From contig JAZNVC010000015.1 in the NCBI GenBank assembly GCA_045592625.1, positions 1 to 14,339 of the forward strand: a stretch of 14,339 nt of DNA, in the 5' to 3' direction. The translations under genes were made by a program, and so were the position numbers. A model generated the notes under the pieces. It was not told where the DNA came from and made no database searches. It saw only the letters and a list, made by a program, of their open reading frames with translations. The stretch comes from SIG607 sp045592625. GTDB taxonomy: Bacteria; Bacillota; Clostridia; Oscillospirales; Acutalibacteraceae. Shown one piece after another: positions 1 through 6,889 of the stretch (positions are counted from its first letter, which is position 1; each line of letters opens with the position of its first letter).

Positions 1-1
1 C

Positions 2-175
2 AGAGCTTGTCGTGCGAGCGGAACAAGAAAGGGCAGACCACCCAAGTTAGATAAAAAGGTTGAGGAAGATTTAATTGCCGAAAACCAACGACTTCGTATG
101 GAAATAGAATACTTAAAAAAACTCGATGCCTTAGTTCAGAAAAGGTTGCAAGAGGAAAGGAAAAAGCAGCAATAG
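2..175 (+). CDS. IS3-family transposase OrfA, C-terminal part (partial)
   Basis: Reading from base 2 gives 57 residues to the TAG at 173-175. They contain the basic segment RKGRPPK followed by the leucine-zipper-like helix ENQRLRMEIEYLKKLDALVQ, which is the usual end of IS3/IS150 OrfA. OrfA is the helix-turn-helix DNA-binding subunit, and the zipper mediates multimerisation with itself and with the OrfAB transposase. The N-terminal HTH lies outside the window. The frame overlaps orfB, which is open from base 64 in the -1 frame. The A5G run at 161-166, just before the stop, is a plausible -1 slippage site; it is not the full A AAA AAG heptamer because it is preceded by G. Confidence 0.8.
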   Translation, partial: RACRASGTRKGRPPKLDKKVEEDLIAENQRLRMEIEYLKKLDALVQKRLQEERKKQQ

Positions 176-810
176 TCAATGAATTAAGGCAAGAATATCC
201 ATTAAATGACTTGCTGCAACTGTCGGGTTTGGCTCGTAGCACATTTTACTATTATCTAAAATATTTAAACACAGATAAATACGAATGCGAAAAGCAAGAA
301 ATTGTAGATATCTACAATGCGAATAAAGGTAGATATGGATACCGTAGAATCACAATAGCTAATGTTTGTGATGAAAAAGTATATCTTTCGCCAGTTTTAG
401 ATTTATTCAACAATGAGATTGTATCTTATTCCATTTCAACAAGTCCTAATTTAGAACAAGTTAGAGAAATGCTTAATGGTTTATTTGCAAAACTTCTTGC
501 TGATGCAACACCAATATTCCATTCTGACCAAGGTTGGCAGTACCAACATGCCGAATACCAAAGGCTATTAGCCGAGCATAACATTACTCAGAGTATGTCT
601 CGCAAAGGCAACTGTATGGATAATGGTGCTATGGAAAACTTCTTTGGTAGGCTTAAAGTTGAAATGTTCTATGGCGAAAAATTCGAAAGCGTTAACGCTT
701 TCATTGATGAATTAAAGAAATACATAGATTACTACAACAACGAAAGAATTTCCTTAAAACTAAAAGGAATGAGCCCAGTACAATACCGAACTCATTCACT
801 AACAATTTAA
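157..810 (+). pseudogene. IS3-family transposase OrfB, internally deleted (inactive)
   Basis: OrfB is read in the -1 frame relative to OrfA. There is no convincing start of its own, as expected for a product made by frameshifting; the TTG at 211 only opens a computed frame, and homology-like sequence (KEKAAIVNELRQEYPLNDLL) lies upstream of it. The N-terminal helical part runs to GRYGYRRITIA, then jumps at about base 360 directly to NVCDEKVYLSPVLDL. In intact IS150-group OrfB these segments are separated by roughly 65 residues containing the TDVT motif with the first catalytic Asp. The second Asp (HSDQGW) and the Glu (MENFFGRLK) remain. The deletion is in frame, leaving about 217 residues against the usual 270-290. 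The rve core fold cannot be complete, so this copy should be dead. Confidence 0.85.
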
Positions 811-820
811 TATTTAATTT

Positions 821-845
821 TGTCTAATCTTTGGGGTTCACTTCA
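821..845 (+). repeat. Right terminal inverted repeat of the IS3 element
   Basis: The stretch starts TGTCTAATCTTTGGGG and ends ACTTCA, ten bases after the orfB stop. Read on the minus strand it begins TGAAGTGAACCCC, which fits the TGA-start, C-run type of end seen in IS150-group elements. The partner repeat is outside the window, so the boundary and the 3-4 bp target duplication cannot be confirmed here. Confidence 0.65.
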
Positions 846-862
846 AAAACTTGGGTGTTTTA

Positions 863-1048
863 TCAATTTTGTTTTCTGACTATGCCATATTCATCATCAA
901 GACGAAATGCGGGGCAATTTCTAGTTTGGAGGAAGGATACTACTTCATCCTCATCCATATATGCCATACACCGATAGTCCTCTGTTTCCTCATCATATGC
1001 AAAATTTTCACATATATCACAAGAGGATACTGTTTTGTTTTTAGCCAT
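863..1048 (-). CDS. DUF6472 family small four-cysteine protein
   Basis: The product is 61 aa and acidic, with a CxxC pair near the N-terminus (C10, C13), a Cys at 27 (YRCMAYMDEDE) and a Cys at 45 (NCPAFRLDDEYGIVRKQ). The spacing and the ending DEYGIVRKQ match what I know of DUF6472, a clostridial family of unknown function. The four cysteines suggest a metal site, probably zinc; this is inferred. The start lies 3 bases after the fba stop, and the only ribosome binding site (a weak AAGG) is inside the end of fba. The gene is therefore probably translated by coupling to fba on one transcript. The IS3 remnant ends 17 bases beyond its stop codon. No terminator is visible between them. Confidence 0.75.
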   Translation of the reverse strand: MAKNKTVSSCDICENFAYDEETEDYRCMAYMDEDEVVSFLQTRNCPAFRLDDEYGIVRKQN

Positions 1049-1051
1049 AAA

Positions 1052-1915
1052 TTAAGCCTTGCCTACAGAGCCGAAAAGTTCCATTTTTTCCTTAACGGTA
1101 GCTTTAATTGCTTCAAAACCGGGAGCAAGTAATTTTCTTGGGTCAAATCCTTTACCCTGAAGGTCTTTTCCTGCTTCAATGTACTCTCTGGTAGCAGCAG
1201 CAAAAGAAAGCTGACATTCGGTATTAACGTTGATTTTAGAAACACCAAGTGAAATAGCCTTTTTAATCATATCAGCAGGGATACCTGTGCCGCCGTGAAG
1301 AACTAAAGGCATATCGCCTGTAAGCTGCTGAATAGCATCAAGGGTATCAAAAGAAAGTCCTGCCCAGTTTTCAGGATATTTACCGTGAATATTACCGATA
1401 CCTGCAGCAAGCATAGTAATGCCCAGGTCAGCAATCATTTTACATTCATTGGGGTCAGCACATTCACCTGCACCTACAACACCATCTTCTTCACCGCCGA
1501 TAGAACCAACTTCAGCTTCCAAAGAAAGACCAAGTTCGTTACATACAGCAACAAGCTCTTTTGTTTTTTCAATATTTTCTTCAATAGCATAGTGAGAACC
1601 ATCAAACATTACCGAAGAAAAACCTGCTTCGATACATTTTTTTGCGCCTTCATAAGAACCGTGGTCAAGATGAAGAGCAACGGGAACGGTGATTCCCAGT
1701 TCATTAATCATACCGTTAACCATACCAACAATGGTGGTATAACCGCACATATACTTACCTGCACCCTCAGACACACCGAGAATTACGGGAGATTTAAGTT
1801 CTTCAGCAGTAAGAAGAATAGCCTTTGTCCATTCAAGATTGTTGATGTTGAACTGACCTACAGCATATTTGCCGGCTTTTGCTTTGGTAAGCATTTCTTT
1901 AGCAGATACTAACAT
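1052..1915 (-). CDS. fba: Class II fructose-1,6-bisphosphate aldolase
   Basis: This cytoplasmic, zinc-dependent enzyme cleaves fructose-1,6-bisphosphate to dihydroxyacetone phosphate and glyceraldehyde-3-phosphate in glycolysis, and runs the reverse reaction in gluconeogenesis. At 287 aa it has the normal length. Visible signatures are HLDHG (catalytic D84, zinc ligand H85), the AEVGS segment with E135, GNIHGKYP with zinc ligand H177, LVLHGGTG with H207, and the phosphate-binding INVNTE (228-233). The ATG at 1915 is preceded by a strong AGGAGG nine bases upstream. The gene has its own likely promoter and is followed 3 bases later by the DUF6472 small gene. The related tagatose-bisphosphate aldolases (GatY/KbaY) share this fold. 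The housekeeping aldolase is preferred because no hexitol or galactitol genes are nearby. Confidence 0.93.
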   Translation of the reverse strand: MLVSAKEMLTKAKAGKYAVGQFNINNLEWTKAILLTAEELKSPVILGVSEGAGKYMCGYTTIVGMVNGMINELGITVPVALHLDHGSYEGAKKCIEAGFSSVMFDGSHYAIEENIEKTKELVAVCNELGLSLEAEVGSIGGEEDGVVGAGECADPNECKMIADLGITMLAAGIGNIHGKYPENWAGLSFDTLDAIQQLTGDMPLVLHGGTGIPADMIKKAISLGVSKINVNTECQLSFAAATREYIEAGKDLQGKGFDPRKLLAPGFEAIKATVKEKMELFGSVGKA

Positions 1916-1964
1916 TTTTTGTTTCCTCCTGAATTGCGTTAAATACGCATAAATTTACCTTTAT

Positions 1965-1993
1965 ATTTTATACCAAAACCATAAATAAATCAA
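1965..1993 (-). promoter_or_regulatory. Candidate SigA promoter of fba
   Basis: On the minus strand TTGATT (1988-1993) is followed after 17 bases by TAAAAT (1965-1970). It lies about 50 bases upstream of the fba start codon. The region is very A/T rich, so alternatives exist. Confidence 0.45.
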
Positions 1994-1999
1994 GTAATA

Positions 2000-2033
2000 T
2001 TAAAAATAAAAGCACAGAGTATACCCTCTGTGC
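2000..2033 (-). terminator. Rho-independent terminator of the ferredoxin gene
   Basis: An 8-bp perfect stem GCACAGAG/CTCTGTGC (2012-2019 with 2026-2033) closes a 6-base loop. On the minus strand a T-rich tract (2001-2011) follows. It lies 40 bases beyond the ferredoxin stop and separates it from fba. Confidence 0.85.
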
Positions 2034-2073
2034 GAATATTCCCCGATTACTTTATGTATCGGAATAAAAACAA

Positions 2074-2244
2074 TTAAGCTTCAACGATAGCCTCAACAGG
2101 ACAGGTAGAAGCACAAGCACCGCAATCAATGCACTTGTCAGCATCAATTGCATATTTGTCATCAGCTTCAACGATAGCATCTACAGGACAACCTGCTGCA
2201 CAGCTACCGCAACCGATACACTCATCAGTAATTTTGAAAGCCAT
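2074..2244 (-). CDS. 2[4Fe-4S] ferredoxin (clostridial type)
   Basis: This 56-aa protein begins MAFKITDECIGCGSC. It has two complete CxxCxxCxxxCP motifs (C9, C12, C15, C19 and C38, C41, C44, C48), each expected to hold one [4Fe-4S] cluster. The two halves repeat the same pattern, including PVDAIVEA and PVEAIVEA, as in the ancestral duplication of bacterial ferredoxins. It is a soluble, low-potential electron carrier for anaerobic metabolism such as pyruvate:ferredoxin oxidoreductase and hydrogenase. The length of 56 aa is normal for the clostridial type. The start is supported by AGGGGAGGTG upstream. The gene has its own promoter and terminator and so is transcribed alone between ricT and fba. 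Confidence 0.95.
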   Translation of the reverse strand: MAFKITDECIGCGSCAAGCPVDAIVEADDKYAIDADKCIDCGACASTCPVEAIVEA

Positions 2245-2297
2245 TCCATACACCTCCCCTTAATTTTTAAAAACACAAGTTTATGTTTCACACATCT

Positions 2298-2325
2298 ATT
2301 GTACTACAATTTAGAAAAAATGCAA
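2298..2325 (-). promoter_or_regulatory. SigA promoter of the ferredoxin gene
   Basis: On the minus strand TTGCAT (2320-2325) and TACAAT (2298-2303) are separated by 16 bases, about 55 bases before the start codon. The -10 element is part of a small palindrome, ATTGTA-C-TACAAT (2298-2310). Confidence 0.6.
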
Positions 2326-2344
2326 GTAATTTTTATTTTTTCAC

Positions 2345-3199
2345 TTATTCCTCGGCATTTTCAGGCAGTTCTACGTTTCTTTTAGACTTTCCACGTGATA
2401 AAATCGTAACTTTATCCCGATGGGTTTTAAAAGGAAGCCCCTCCGACTCATTAATCTTTACAATAAGATTTCCCGTTATAACGTTAACGTCGGCAACAAC
2501 ACCTATACCCTCTTCGGTTTTAACGGTAGCACCAACGGGAGGAGTCTTTTTAAGCAGGTACTCATATGCATCCTGCTCGTATTTAAGACAACACATAAGA
2601 CGTCCGCAAGTGCCCGAAATTTTCGTAGGATTAAGAGAAAGCCCCTGTTCCTTTGCCATTTTTATAGAAACAGGCTGAAAACCGTTTAAAAATCTGGAAC
2701 AGCAAAAAGGCTGACCGCAAATACCAAGACCGCCAAGCATTCTTGCTTCATCTCTTACACCTATTTGTCTCAGTTCAATTCTGATATGAAGGGTAGCTGC
2801 AAGGTCCTTTACAAGTTCTCTGAAATCAACTCTGCCGTCAGAGGTAAAGAAAAATATAATTTTACTGCCGTCAAAAGAATATTGAGCCTCGATAAGCTTC
2901 ATATCAAGACCGTGTGCAAGTACTTTTTCTTCACATATTCTAAAGGCATCTGCCGCTTTTGCTTTGTTTTCTTCAAGCTTCTTTAAATCACGCTCATTGG
3001 CAGGGCGCAAAGCCTTTTTTAAAGGTTGAACGATTTTTTCGTCCTCTACAGAATGGTTTGCTTCACTGACTACTCCGCACTCAATACCTTGAGCGGTTTC
3101 TACCACAGCATAGCTTCCCGCAGAGTACTGTTTTCCGTCGGGTGCAAAATAATAGGATGCTCCGTCGGATTTGAATTTAATAGATATAACCTCAGTCAT
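2345..3199 (-). CDS. ricT: RicT (YaaT) / PSP1 domain regulatory protein
   Basis: The product is 284 aa, the usual length of YaaT/RicT, with a PSP1 domain. The cysteine-rich centre is clear: GLGICGQPFCCSRF (C161, C166, C167) and SGTCGRLMCCLKYE (C198, C203, C204). In Bacillus subtilis RicT joins RicA (YmcA) and RicF (YlbF) in a complex carrying [4Fe-4S] clusters. That complex affects Spo0A activation, biofilm formation, competence and RNase Y-dependent mRNA processing. The cysteines here fit cluster binding. The ATG at 3199 has AAGGAG seven bases upstream and lies 15 bases after the holB stop, so the two share a transcript. The holB-yaaT order is conserved in Firmicutes. No clear terminator follows. 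The partners RicA and RicF are not in the window. Confidence 0.9.
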   Translation of the reverse strand: MTEVISIKFKSDGASYYFAPDGKQYSAGSYAVVETAQGIECGVVSEANHSVEDEKIVQPLKKALRPANERDLKKLEENKAKAADAFRICEEKVLAHGLDMKLIEAQYSFDGSKIIFFFTSDGRVDFRELVKDLAATLHIRIELRQIGVRDEARMLGGLGICGQPFCCSRFLNGFQPVSIKMAKEQGLSLNPTKISGTCGRLMCCLKYEQDAYEYLLKKTPPVGATVKTEEGIGVVADVNVITGNLIVKINESEGLPFKTHRDKVTILSRGKSKRNVELPENAEE

Positions 3200-3214
3200 A
3201 ACTATCTCCTTATT

Positions 3215-4132
3215 TTAAGATTTGAATTTAGCCGCTGTTTCACAAAACAGCAGAGTTAAATTGATATTGGATTTTAACGCTTCCTGAGCTTCTTTTACAA
3301 TTTGCAAATATTTACTGTCACGCTTTGTACTTGTACCTTTAACAGCACAATTTTTAATTTTGGTTAAAAGAAGATAGGACATATGGGAATAAAACTCCCC
3401 TGCTTTTACTCTATCCTTTTCAAGCGGTGCAGTAAGTGATATAAGGTCATATACACCGCCGTCAAAGGAAAAATCGAGATACTGACAGGCAATGGAATAA
3501 ACACCGTTACTTTTGCATTTTAAAGCATCTTCGCTTCTTCCGATACTGTTATTATTTTGCTTTAAAAGTTCTATTGCCTCGCTTATTTCCATACCGTGCT
3601 TTTTACTTAAATATTCAGCCGACTCATTTATATCAGGTTCACATATGGTATATGTTACACAACGTGAAAGAATGGTAGGAAGCAAAGCCGAACGGGAACG
3701 AACCTGCAGAATAAAAACAGTATCCCCGGGTGGTTCTTCAAGCACCTTTAATATAGCGTTTTGGGATTGAGGGTTCATGGTATCGGCATAGTCGATAACA
3801 AATACCTTTTTGTCACTCATTTGAGGACGTATATAAGCATCTATTTTTAGTTTGCGTATTTGTTCAACCGCAATATTTTTCTTTTTATCGGCAGGTGTGA
3901 TAAAAAACAGGTCAGGATGTGTTCCTGCTCTAACAAGACTACAGGCACGACAGTTTGAGCAAGGTGCATTATCTTCTTCACAAAGGAGAGCAGAAACTAT
4001 ATAAGAAGTTAGCAAACTTTTTCCGCTAAGAGCCTCGCCCTCGATTATAACAGCATGCGGAAAGTGACCTGTCCTAAGCAGATTTGTAACCGAATTTTTA
4101 ACACCTATATTTCCGGCTAAGGGAAAAATCAT
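3215..4132 (-). CDS. holB: DNA polymerase III subunit delta'
   Basis: This clamp-loader AAA+ subunit helps load the beta clamp on primed DNA. The 305-aa product shows a P-loop-like GEALSGKS (32-39), a zinc module with cysteines C51, C58, C61 and C64 (PCSNCRAC), the helix QNAILKVLEEPP (125-135), and the SRC motif (156-158) whose Arg acts as the arginine finger. The C-terminal third is poorly conserved, as usual for delta'. The start ATG overlaps the trpS stop by 4 bases (ATGA), which indicates translational coupling; ricT follows after 15 bases. The link of holB to ricT is common in Firmicutes, while having trpS as the leading gene is less standard. Confidence 0.92.
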   Translation of the reverse strand: MIFPLAGNIGVKNSVTNLLRTGHFPHAVIIEGEALSGKSLLTSYIVSALLCEEDNAPCSNCRACSLVRAGTHPDLFFITPADKKKNIAVEQIRKLKIDAYIRPQMSDKKVFVIDYADTMNPQSQNAILKVLEEPPGDTVFILQVRSRSALLPTILSRCVTYTICEPDINESAEYLSKKHGMEISEAIELLKQNNNSIGRSEDALKCKSNGVYSIACQYLDFSFDGGVYDLISLTAPLEKDRVKAGEFYSHMSYLLLTKIKNCAVKGTSTKRDSKYLQIVKEAQEALKSNINLTLLFCETAAKFKS

Positions 4133-5136
4133 AATACAAAACCGACCTTTTTCATAACCTTAGTCATTGTTTTGCGTGAAGCATAGTATGCCTTTTCGGC
4201 ACCGTTTTTGGCAAGTTCTTCAAGCATTTTTTTATTAGAAATAAATTCATTGTATCTTTCTCTTACAGGGTCGAGACAATCGGCAACAGCTTCGCCCACA
4301 GCCATTTTAAATTCACCGTAACCACAGCCCTCAAACTTTTTAACGGTCTCTTCTGGAGTTATTCCTAAAACTGTGCTGTAAATATCAATAAGATTATTGA
4401 TACCGTCCTTACCCTCTGCTACACAAATTTTTGCTTCGCTGTCGGTAACTGCACGCTTGAATTTTCTTAAAATTTCTTCCCTTGTATCAAGTAAAGAAAT
4501 ATATGAATTTGCATTTTCATCCGATTTAGACATCTTTTTTGTGGGTTCCTGAAGCGACATAACCCTTGCACCGCTCTTTCTGATAAGAGGCTCGGGAATG
4601 GTAAATACATCGCCATAAAGATTATTAAAACGTGTGGCTATATCACGTGTAATTTCAAGATGCTGCTTCTGGTCGTGACCAACAGGCACAAAATCGGGCT
4701 GATAAAGCAAAATATCTGCCGCCATAAGCGAGGGATAAGCAAAAAGACCTGCATTAATGTTATCGGCATGACGTGCAGACTTATCCTTGAACTGTGTCAT
4801 ACGAGAAAGCTCACCAAACTGTGTATAGCAGGAAAGTATCCACGCAAGCTGACTGTGTGCAGGTACCTGAGACTGAATAAAAAGAGTACTCTTTTCAGGG
4901 TCAAGTCCAAGTGCCAAAAACAATGCAAACATAGAGTAAATCTGTGCACGAAGCTTTGCAGGTTCCTGTCTTACGGTAATTGCGTGAAGGTCAGCAACTG
5001 CAAAGGTACAATCGAATTCATCCTGCATATCAACCCAATTTTTAAGAGCACCAAGATAATTGCCCAAAGTAGGAATGCCGCTGGGCTGTATACAGCTTAA
5101 AACTTTTTTCTTTTCATTAAGAGTTACTTCACTCAT
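4129..5136 (-). CDS. trpS: Tryptophan--tRNA ligase
   Basis: This class I aminoacyl-tRNA synthetase charges tRNA-Trp. At 335 aa it has the usual bacterial length. The HIGH-type motif is PTLGN (22-26) and the KMSKS loop is exact at 201-205 (KKMSKSDEN). The tryptophan-recognition region MAADILLYQPDFVPVGHDQ is present with D141. The ATG at 5136 follows AAGGAG by about seven bases. It is the first gene of a trpS-holB-ricT operon with a 4-base overlap to holB. The distance from its likely promoter to the start codon is only about 40 bases, so there is no room for a T-box leader of the kind that often controls trpS in Firmicutes. Confidence 0.96.
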   Translation of the reverse strand: MSEVTLNEKKKVLSCIQPSGIPTLGNYLGALKNWVDMQDEFDCTFAVADLHAITVRQEPAKLRAQIYSMFALFLALGLDPEKSTLFIQSQVPAHSQLAWILSCYTQFGELSRMTQFKDKSARHADNINAGLFAYPSLMAADILLYQPDFVPVGHDQKQHLEITRDIATRFNNLYGDVFTIPEPLIRKSGARVMSLQEPTKKMSKSDENANSYISLLDTREEILRKFKRAVTDSEAKICVAEGKDGINNLIDIYSTVLGITPEETVKKFEGCGYGEFKMAVGEAVADCLDPVRERYNEFISNKKMLEELAKNGAEKAYYASRKTMTKVMKKVGFVL

Positions 5137-5182
5137 ACTGTTTCTCCTTAGCCTAAATATTGCTAAATATATATAATATATA

Positions 5183-5211
5183 ATTTTATCATAAATCTAT
5201 TATATTAACAA
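5183..5211 (-). promoter_or_regulatory. Candidate SigA promoter of the trpS-holB-ricT operon
   Basis: On the minus strand TTGTTA (5206-5211) and TAAAAT (5183-5188) have a 17-base spacer. They sit in the 84-base A/T-rich gap between the glycosyltransferase stop and trpS. Other A/T-rich hexamers nearby could serve as the -10 element. Confidence 0.5.
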
Positions 5212-5220
5212 GACATAATT

Positions 5221-6138
5221 TTACTTTTTAAGAGTAAATAAAATATCCCCTATTTTCTCTTTAAAGCTATAGTTTTTCATATACAGGGTATTAGAACAAA
5301 ACAGTTTTAAAGCTAAGAAAAACTTTTTGTTTCTTAATATTTCTTCACGTTTTTTCTGCATTTCATAAAATTCTTCAAAACCGCCGTAGGAAAGCAGAGC
5401 AAAAGCAGAGTCCAGCTTTTCTTTTGATATACCAAGTCTATCCTTACAGGCAGAGTCCAGTCCCAACGTATTGGAAGAATGTATCCTGTAAAGAATGAGC
5501 GGTTCATTTAAAAAATACAACCCGTTTTCTTTAGCAGAAAGTAAATTCAATTCCCAATCATGTGCTATTAAAGAAGTACTGTGTTTAACAAATTTTTCTT
5601 TAAGCGATTTTCTTATAGCCGTTGTGCAGCCCGGTGAAATATTACTGTGCAGTACGGTTTTAAAGGGGATATTTAAAAGCTCCCCCGCATTTATTTTTTT
5701 TGCAATAAGGGAATGATTAGATGTGTTTTTTGCACTTTCTAAATATAACGGGTTATCACCTTGGTCAATATAATCAAATGACGAACAAAGAGATAATATT
5801 TTTTCATTTTTTTCCATTATCGAAATAGATTTTTCAATCTTGTTCTTTTTCCATATATCATCCTGATCGCAAAGAAATATATAATCACCCTGAGTTTTAG
5901 AGATAGCATTTAAAAAATTCTTTTTAAAACCTAAATTTTCTTTATTAATAAAAAGTTGCCAACCAAAAAGAGAATGTTTTTCAATATATTCTTTAACAAA
6001 ATCAGCGGTACCGTCGGTAGATGCATCATCGCTTATTATAACTTCATCGGGCATAATATACTGTGTTCTTATTGAATCAAGCTGCTTTTCAATATATTTC
6101 ATACCGTTATAGGTAGCCATAGCAACAGATACTTTCAT
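5221..6138 (-). CDS. Glycosyltransferase family 2
   Basis: The GT-A fold of GT2 is visible from the N-terminus: VSVAMATYNG (3-12), the nucleotide-sugar site DEVIISDDASTDGT with D37-D38, and the metal site CDQDDIWKK (D91, D93, D94). A later HDWELNLL (H193-D194-W195) resembles the HDWW segment of rhamnosyltransferase-like GT2 proteins. It probably transfers a sugar onto a cell-surface polysaccharide; donor and acceptor are unknown. There is no signal peptide or membrane anchor. I start it at the ATG at 6138 (305 aa), because AAGGAGG sits seven bases upstream. An in-frame ATG at 6159 has no ribosome binding site and lies about at or before the predicted transcription start. The gene appears to be transcribed alone, with no other glycan genes near it. 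Confidence 0.87.
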   Translation of the reverse strand: MKVSVAMATYNGMKYIEKQLDSIRTQYIMPDEVIISDDASTDGTADFVKEYIEKHSLFGWQLFINKENLGFKKNFLNAISKTQGDYIFLCDQDDIWKKNKIEKSISIMEKNEKILSLCSSFDYIDQGDNPLYLESAKNTSNHSLIAKKINAGELLNIPFKTVLHSNISPGCTTAIRKSLKEKFVKHSTSLIAHDWELNLLSAKENGLYFLNEPLILYRIHSSNTLGLDSACKDRLGISKEKLDSAFALLSYGGFEEFYEMQKKREEILRNKKFFLALKLFCSNTLYMKNYSFKEKIGDILFTLKK

Positions 6139-6162
6139 ACCCCCGCCTCCTTTATCCATTAC

Positions 6163-6191
6163 ATTTTACCACAAATAAATTGAAAAGACAA
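6163..6191 (-). promoter_or_regulatory. Candidate SigA promoter of the glycosyltransferase gene
   Basis: On the minus strand TTGTCT (6186-6191) and TAAAAT (6163-6168) have a 17-base spacer. The transcription start would fall near 6156, just before the ribosome binding site. This supports the 6138 start codon over 6159. Confidence 0.5.
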
Positions 6192-6225
6192 TAAAAATAA
6201 AATGGTACGGATACCGTACCATTTT
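6192..6225 (-). terminator. Rho-independent terminator after mgtC
   Basis: A 12-bp perfect stem (6199-6210 with 6214-6225) with a 3-base loop has core arms GGTACGG and CCGTACC. On the minus strand it runs into a T-rich tract (6192-6202). It starts seven bases beyond the mgtC stop. The arms end in A/T runs on both sides, so it could also work in the other direction. Confidence 0.88.
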
Positions 6226-6231
6226 ATATCT

Positions 6232-6879
6232 TTATATCTTTTCTATTTTTTTAATATTAAAGTCAGTTATAAGGGAAGAAATTACAAGTTCTGCCGTGTT
6301 CTCACTGGCCTGTACTACACTTAGTATAACACATCCGTCTTCTTCCTTTGTCATAGACACAACGTTAAATGAACTGTCGGTAATGTACTTATAAACCCCG
6401 CTTACATCCTCAGGATTTGTCATAGATATTCTTATTTTACAAACCTTTTTATTTCCTCTTTTTTGAAGATAGCTAGTAACGGGATGAAGCACAAGCATTG
6501 CAGCAAGCATAAGGGCTACCATAACTATTCCTGTAAAGTAGTACCCCGCACCTACTATAAGACCTAAACAAGCTGTTGCCCAAAGTCCCGCAGCGGTAGT
6601 AAGTCCTCTTATACGTTTACCGTGAACAAGAATGCAACCTGCACCCAAAAAACCTATACCGCTAACCACCTGAGCACCTATTCGCATAGCATCTCCGCCA
6701 AAATCCAAATGCATAGCTTCGCTCATAATCATAACCCCTGCACTGCCAAGACAAACCAGGATATGAGTACGAAGTCCGGCGTCATGATTGGTTCCTGCAC
6801 GTTCCAGACCAATTATTCCGCCAAACACAAGGGCTAATACAAGACGTATAATTATTTCTAAATAATTTTCAGGAAGCAT
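6232..6879 (-). CDS. MgtC/SapB family membrane protein
   Basis: The 215-aa protein has an N-terminal membrane domain (about residues 5-135) with MgtC/SapB hallmarks: LVFGGIIGLERAG, the following GLRTHILVCLGSAGVMI, GIGFLGAGCILVHG and RGLTTAAGLWATACLGLIVG. About four hydrophobic segments are visible. A soluble C-terminal domain (about 145-215, CKIRISMTNPEDVSGVYKYI onward) resembles the ACT-like domain of longer MgtC proteins. Family members are linked to magnesium limitation, acid stress and, for Salmonella MgtC, inhibition of the F1Fo ATPase; the exact role here is not known. The start at 6879 has GAGG overlapping the stop of the upstream glpP remnant. A strong terminator follows. Confidence 0.9.
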   Translation of the reverse strand: MLPENYLEIIIRLVLALVFGGIIGLERAGTNHDAGLRTHILVCLGSAGVMIMSEAMHLDFGGDAMRIGAQVVSGIGFLGAGCILVHGKRIRGLTTAAGLWATACLGLIVGAGYYFTGIVMVALMLAAMLVLHPVTSYLQKRGNKKVCKIRISMTNPEDVSGVYKYITDSSFNVVSMTKEEDGCVILSVVQASENTAELVISSLITDFNIKKIEKI

Positions 6880-6889
6880 AATTTATTCC

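Larger units (their letters stand above)
1..845 (+). mobile_element. IS3-family (IS150-like) insertion sequence remnant, left end outside the window
   Basis: Three parts of an IS3-family element are seen in order: the 3' part of orfA (2-175), orfB in the -1 frame (to 810), and a right terminal repeat (about 821-845). The orfB protein has IS150-group signatures (YLSPVLDLFNNEIVSY, FHSDQGWQYQH, SRKGNCMDNGAMENFFG). About 65 residues are missing from its middle, including the first Asp of the DDE triad, so the copy cannot be active. The left terminal repeat and the start of orfA lie before base 1. The element ends 17 bases short of the stop codon of the small minus-strand gene at 863-1048, so that gene survived the insertion. 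Confidence 0.88.

Noticed and set aside
851..1132. Plus-strand open frame opposite the DUF6472 gene and fba end
   Set aside because: It is the shadow of two well-supported minus-strand genes, has no ribosome binding site, and its product shows no family features.
1385..1912. 175-codon plus-strand open frame across fba
   Set aside because: It lies wholly antisense to a clear class II aldolase; the Phe/Asn/Thr-rich product reflects the codon use of the other strand.
2298..2345. Terminator after ricT
   Set aside because: The minus strand has a T run there, but no convincing stem precedes it; the only palindrome overlaps the ferredoxin -10.
4660..5100. 146-codon plus-strand open frame across trpS
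   Set aside because: Antisense to conserved trpS motifs, no ribosome binding site, and a composition typical of a shadow frame.
5137..5220. T-box or attenuator before trpS
   Set aside because: The gap is only 84 bases of A/T-rich sequence with no T-box core, specifier stem or terminator.
6138..6159. Upstream ATG of the glycosyltransferase (would add MDKGGGG)
   Set aside because: The AAGGAGG is inside this stretch and correctly spaced for the ATG at 6138; the predicted transcription start is near 6156.
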